Shown here piece by piece: positions 62,317 to 64,000 of a stretch of 64,000 nucleotides of DNA. Position 1 is the stretch's first letter. Every line of letters starts with the position of its first letter. Source of the DNA: AC-32 sp963716865 (GTDB lineage: Bacteria > Actinomycetota > Thermoleophilia > Gaiellales > Gaiellaceae); assembly GCA_963716865.1 (NCBI GenBank), contig CAVQUF010000001.1, positions 494,328-558,327 of the forward strand, in the 5' to 3' direction. A model generated the notes under the pieces. The model worked only from the letters and a program-made list of their open reading frames with translations. It was not told the DNA's origin and did not search any database. The translations under genes and the position numbers were made by a program.

Positions 62317-63927
62317 TTACGGAGCGGCCGGAGCCGTCTGGGGCTCGTCGCCCACGTCGAACTCCCGCTCGATCCGATCGAGCTCCGCTTCGTCGCCCTG
62401 GCGGATCGGGCCCTTGAACCATTTCTTGGCCGAGAGCACGTACCAGCCGCCGAAGAGGAGGAATGCCGCGCCGACCATGATCGGCGTGTAGTTGACGAGG
62501 TTCCAGTCGAACCCCGTGTTCCATGGAATGCCGTTGTAGCTGAACGGCAGCATGAACACGATGCAGATGAAGCAGATCCACACGATCGCGATCCAGTCGA
62601 TCCACTTGTAGTGCTTGCCGAGCGTCCAGGCTCCACGCTCGAAGCTCTCGCCGGCCTTGAGCCGAAGGATGATCGGCAGCAGGAAGGCGATGTAGAGACC
62701 GATCACCGCGACCGCCGTCGACGCCGCGTAGCCGGTGTAGTCGAACCACCAGGCCGGGAGCGGCGTCAGGAAGGCGAGCACGACGATCGCCCAGACCGTG
62801 TAGATGGGGATGCGGTCGGTCTTCGAGACCCGCTTCCAGAGCTGGTGCCCCGGAACGGCGCGGTCACGCGAGAACGCGAACATCATCCTCGAAGCCGAGG
62901 TTGTCGAGGCGATCGTGCAGAAGACCTGCGCGAGCACCGCGATGAAGAGCAGGACCTCGGCCCAGTGCGTACTCATCGACGTCTGCCAGATGTAGGTGAC
63001 GATGTAGGTCCCGGCAGCCGATGCCTTGCTGTCGTCCGGAACCACGAAGGTCACGGCGACGAGCAGGATGAACCCGAAGATCACCGACACCACCACCGAC
63101 ATGACCATCCCCCACGCCGCCCCGAGCGATGCCTTCCGCGTCTCCTCGCTCATGTGCGCGGACGCGTCGTAGCCCGTGATCGTGTACTGGGCCATCAGCA
63201 GGCCTGTCAGGAACACGTAGAAGAAGATCAGGCCCGACGTCTTGCCTCCGCCGAACCCGGTGTTGTTGATGGTCTGGCCGAACACGTAGCCGACCGACCG
63301 GTGGTGATCCGGGACGATGATGAGGACGAAGACGATGAACAGCACACCGATCATGTGCCACCACGCGGAGAAGGCGTTCAGCATGGCCGTGATCGACACC
63401 TTGAACATGTTGACCAGGCCCGCAGCGAGCATGATCCCCGCGTACGTCAGGTAGATCCAGTGGTACGTGTTGCCGTAGCTCCCGTCCGTGATCAGGTTGA
63501 GCCAGCTGGTCATGAAGATCGCGCAGCCGAAGCCGATCGCAGCGGTTACGGCGATCTGCCCGAGCAGGTTGAACCAGCCTGTGAACCAGCCCCAGGCCGG
63601 GCTGCCGAGCTTCGATGACCAGAAGTAGAGCCCGCCCGCCGTCGGATACGTCGATGCGATCTCGCCCAGTGCGAGCGAGACGAAGATGCAGAACGTGCCG
63701 ACCAGCAGCCAGCCCCACGTGATCGCCACCGGCCCGCCCTGGTTGAACGCAATCGCGTACGACGTCAGGCAGCCGGCGAGGATCGAGATGATCGTGAACG
63801 AGATGGCGAAGTTCTGAAACCCGCCCATCGACCGGAACAGCTCCTGGGCGTAGCCCAGCCTGTGCAGCTGCTCGCGGTCGTCCAGACCGGCGGTGCTTTG
63901 GTGCGAAACCTCGGGTCCACTACTCAT
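62317..63927 (-). CDS. APC-superfamily amino acid/amine permease
   Basis: A 536-residue transporter with about 12 membrane helices. The first helix carries MGGFQNFAISFTIISILAG, and SYPTAGGLY-like text (TYPTAGGLYFW) follows. The helix 6-type GYDASAHMSEETRKAS is the consensus amphipathic region of the family. It takes up an amino acid or quaternary amine, perhaps the substrate of the dehydrogenase that converges with it 4 bp away. ATG 63927 with GGGAGGTGGG is the start. Confidence 0.9.
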   Translation of the reverse strand: MSSGPEVSHQSTAGLDDREQLHRLGYAQELFRSMGGFQNFAISFTIISILAGCLTSYAIAFNQGGPVAITWGWLLVGTFCIFVSLALGEIASTYPTAGGLYFWSSKLGSPAWGWFTGWFNLLGQIAVTAAIGFGCAIFMTSWLNLITDGSYGNTYHWIYLTYAGIMLAAGLVNMFKVSITAMLNAFSAWWHMIGVLFIVFVLIIVPDHHRSVGYVFGQTINNTGFGGGKTSGLIFFYVFLTGLLMAQYTITGYDASAHMSEETRKASLGAAWGMVMSVVVSVIFGFILLVAVTFVVPDDSKASAAGTYIVTYIWQTSMSTHWAEVLLFIAVLAQVFCTIASTTSASRMMFAFSRDRAVPGHQLWKRVSKTDRIPIYTVWAIVVLAFLTPLPAWWFDYTGYAASTAVAVIGLYIAFLLPIILRLKAGESFERGAWTLGKHYKWIDWIAIVWICFICIVFMLPFSYNGIPWNTGFDWNLVNYTPIMVGAAFLLFGGWYVLSAKKWFKGPIRQGDEAELDRIEREFDVGDEPQTAPAAP

Positions 63928-63954
63928 CCCACCTCCCAGTTCTCGTATGGACAC

Positions 63955-63984
63955 ATTTACCCGCTTTCAACAAGGTTCTGTCAA
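63955..63984 (-). promoter_or_regulatory. Promoter of the permease gene
   Basis: TTGACA (complement of 63979-63984) and GTAAAT (complement of 63955-63960) with an 18-bp spacer, 28 bp upstream of the start. Confidence 0.6.
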
Positions 63985-64000
63985 GGGGACGAATTTCGTA

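Overview
The window is high-GC actinobacterial chromosome, most like Thermoleophilia (Gaiellales/Solirubrobacterales). The grounds are the very GC-rich coding sequence with frequent GTG starts and ATGA/GTGA overlaps, an actinobacterial SOS box (GAAC-N4-GTTC) before lexA, a bacterial A-type RNase P RNA, an F420-type nitroreductase, ergothioneine genes, a complete-looking Sec decoding locus (selA, selB, selC), and collagen-like secreted proteins with the LALFLALGGT-type leader common in that class. This is inference; no rRNA is present.

Layout. 0-25.7 kb is a well-ordered housekeeping region with intact genes: a haloperoxidase-like secreted protein, rnpB, lexA, a PheS-related ligase-like protein next to a tiny ORF, tRNA-Leu(GAG), the tldD-tldE pair, a solute-binding lipoprotein, secG, a glycosyltransferase, methylmalonyl-CoA mutase large subunit, a stand-alone phage-spike (gpV-like) gene coupled to a MoaD-MoaE fusion, two collagen-like proteins, a site-2 protease with a LOG-family protein, a D,D-carboxypeptidase, and the coupled genes selA - O-methyltransferase-like - selB. 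tRNA-Sec (selC) lies 1.2 kb further on.

25.7-44.4 kb is an 18.6-kb genomic island inserted in selC. The 3' part of tRNA-Sec, from the anticodon loop to the end, is repeated at the far side (63 bp, one mismatch). No integrase was recognised. The island carries small orphan genes (zinc ribbons, small membrane proteins, a cyclic-phosphate-processing receiver, a CAP protein), an efflux cassette (F420-type reductase, DHA2 transporter, TetR with an operator palindrome), a methyltransferase-TfoX pair, a lytic transglycosylase, and many decayed or duplicated fragments. At least six families of 30-110 bp repeats are shuffled through it. Two structured ORF-bearing repeats occur in inverted order around 29.1-32.2 kb.

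44.4-64 kb is chromosome again: DUF1003, a thioredoxin-reductase-like flavoprotein followed by egtB-egtD, a UBP-type zinc finger, two epoxide hydrolases in tandem, a BI-1 membrane protein, a redoxin, a polyproline/beta-helix secreted protein, a TPR-adenylate cyclase, and a methylated-amine catabolism group (HAD phosphatase, small-molecule kinase, dimethylglycine/sarcosine dehydrogenase-like enzyme, APC permease). From about 45.4 to 57.5 kb nearly every long gene carries one or more frameshifts, while 0-25 kb carries none that I saw. This looks more like local assembly error than biology and should be settled before those genes are interpreted.
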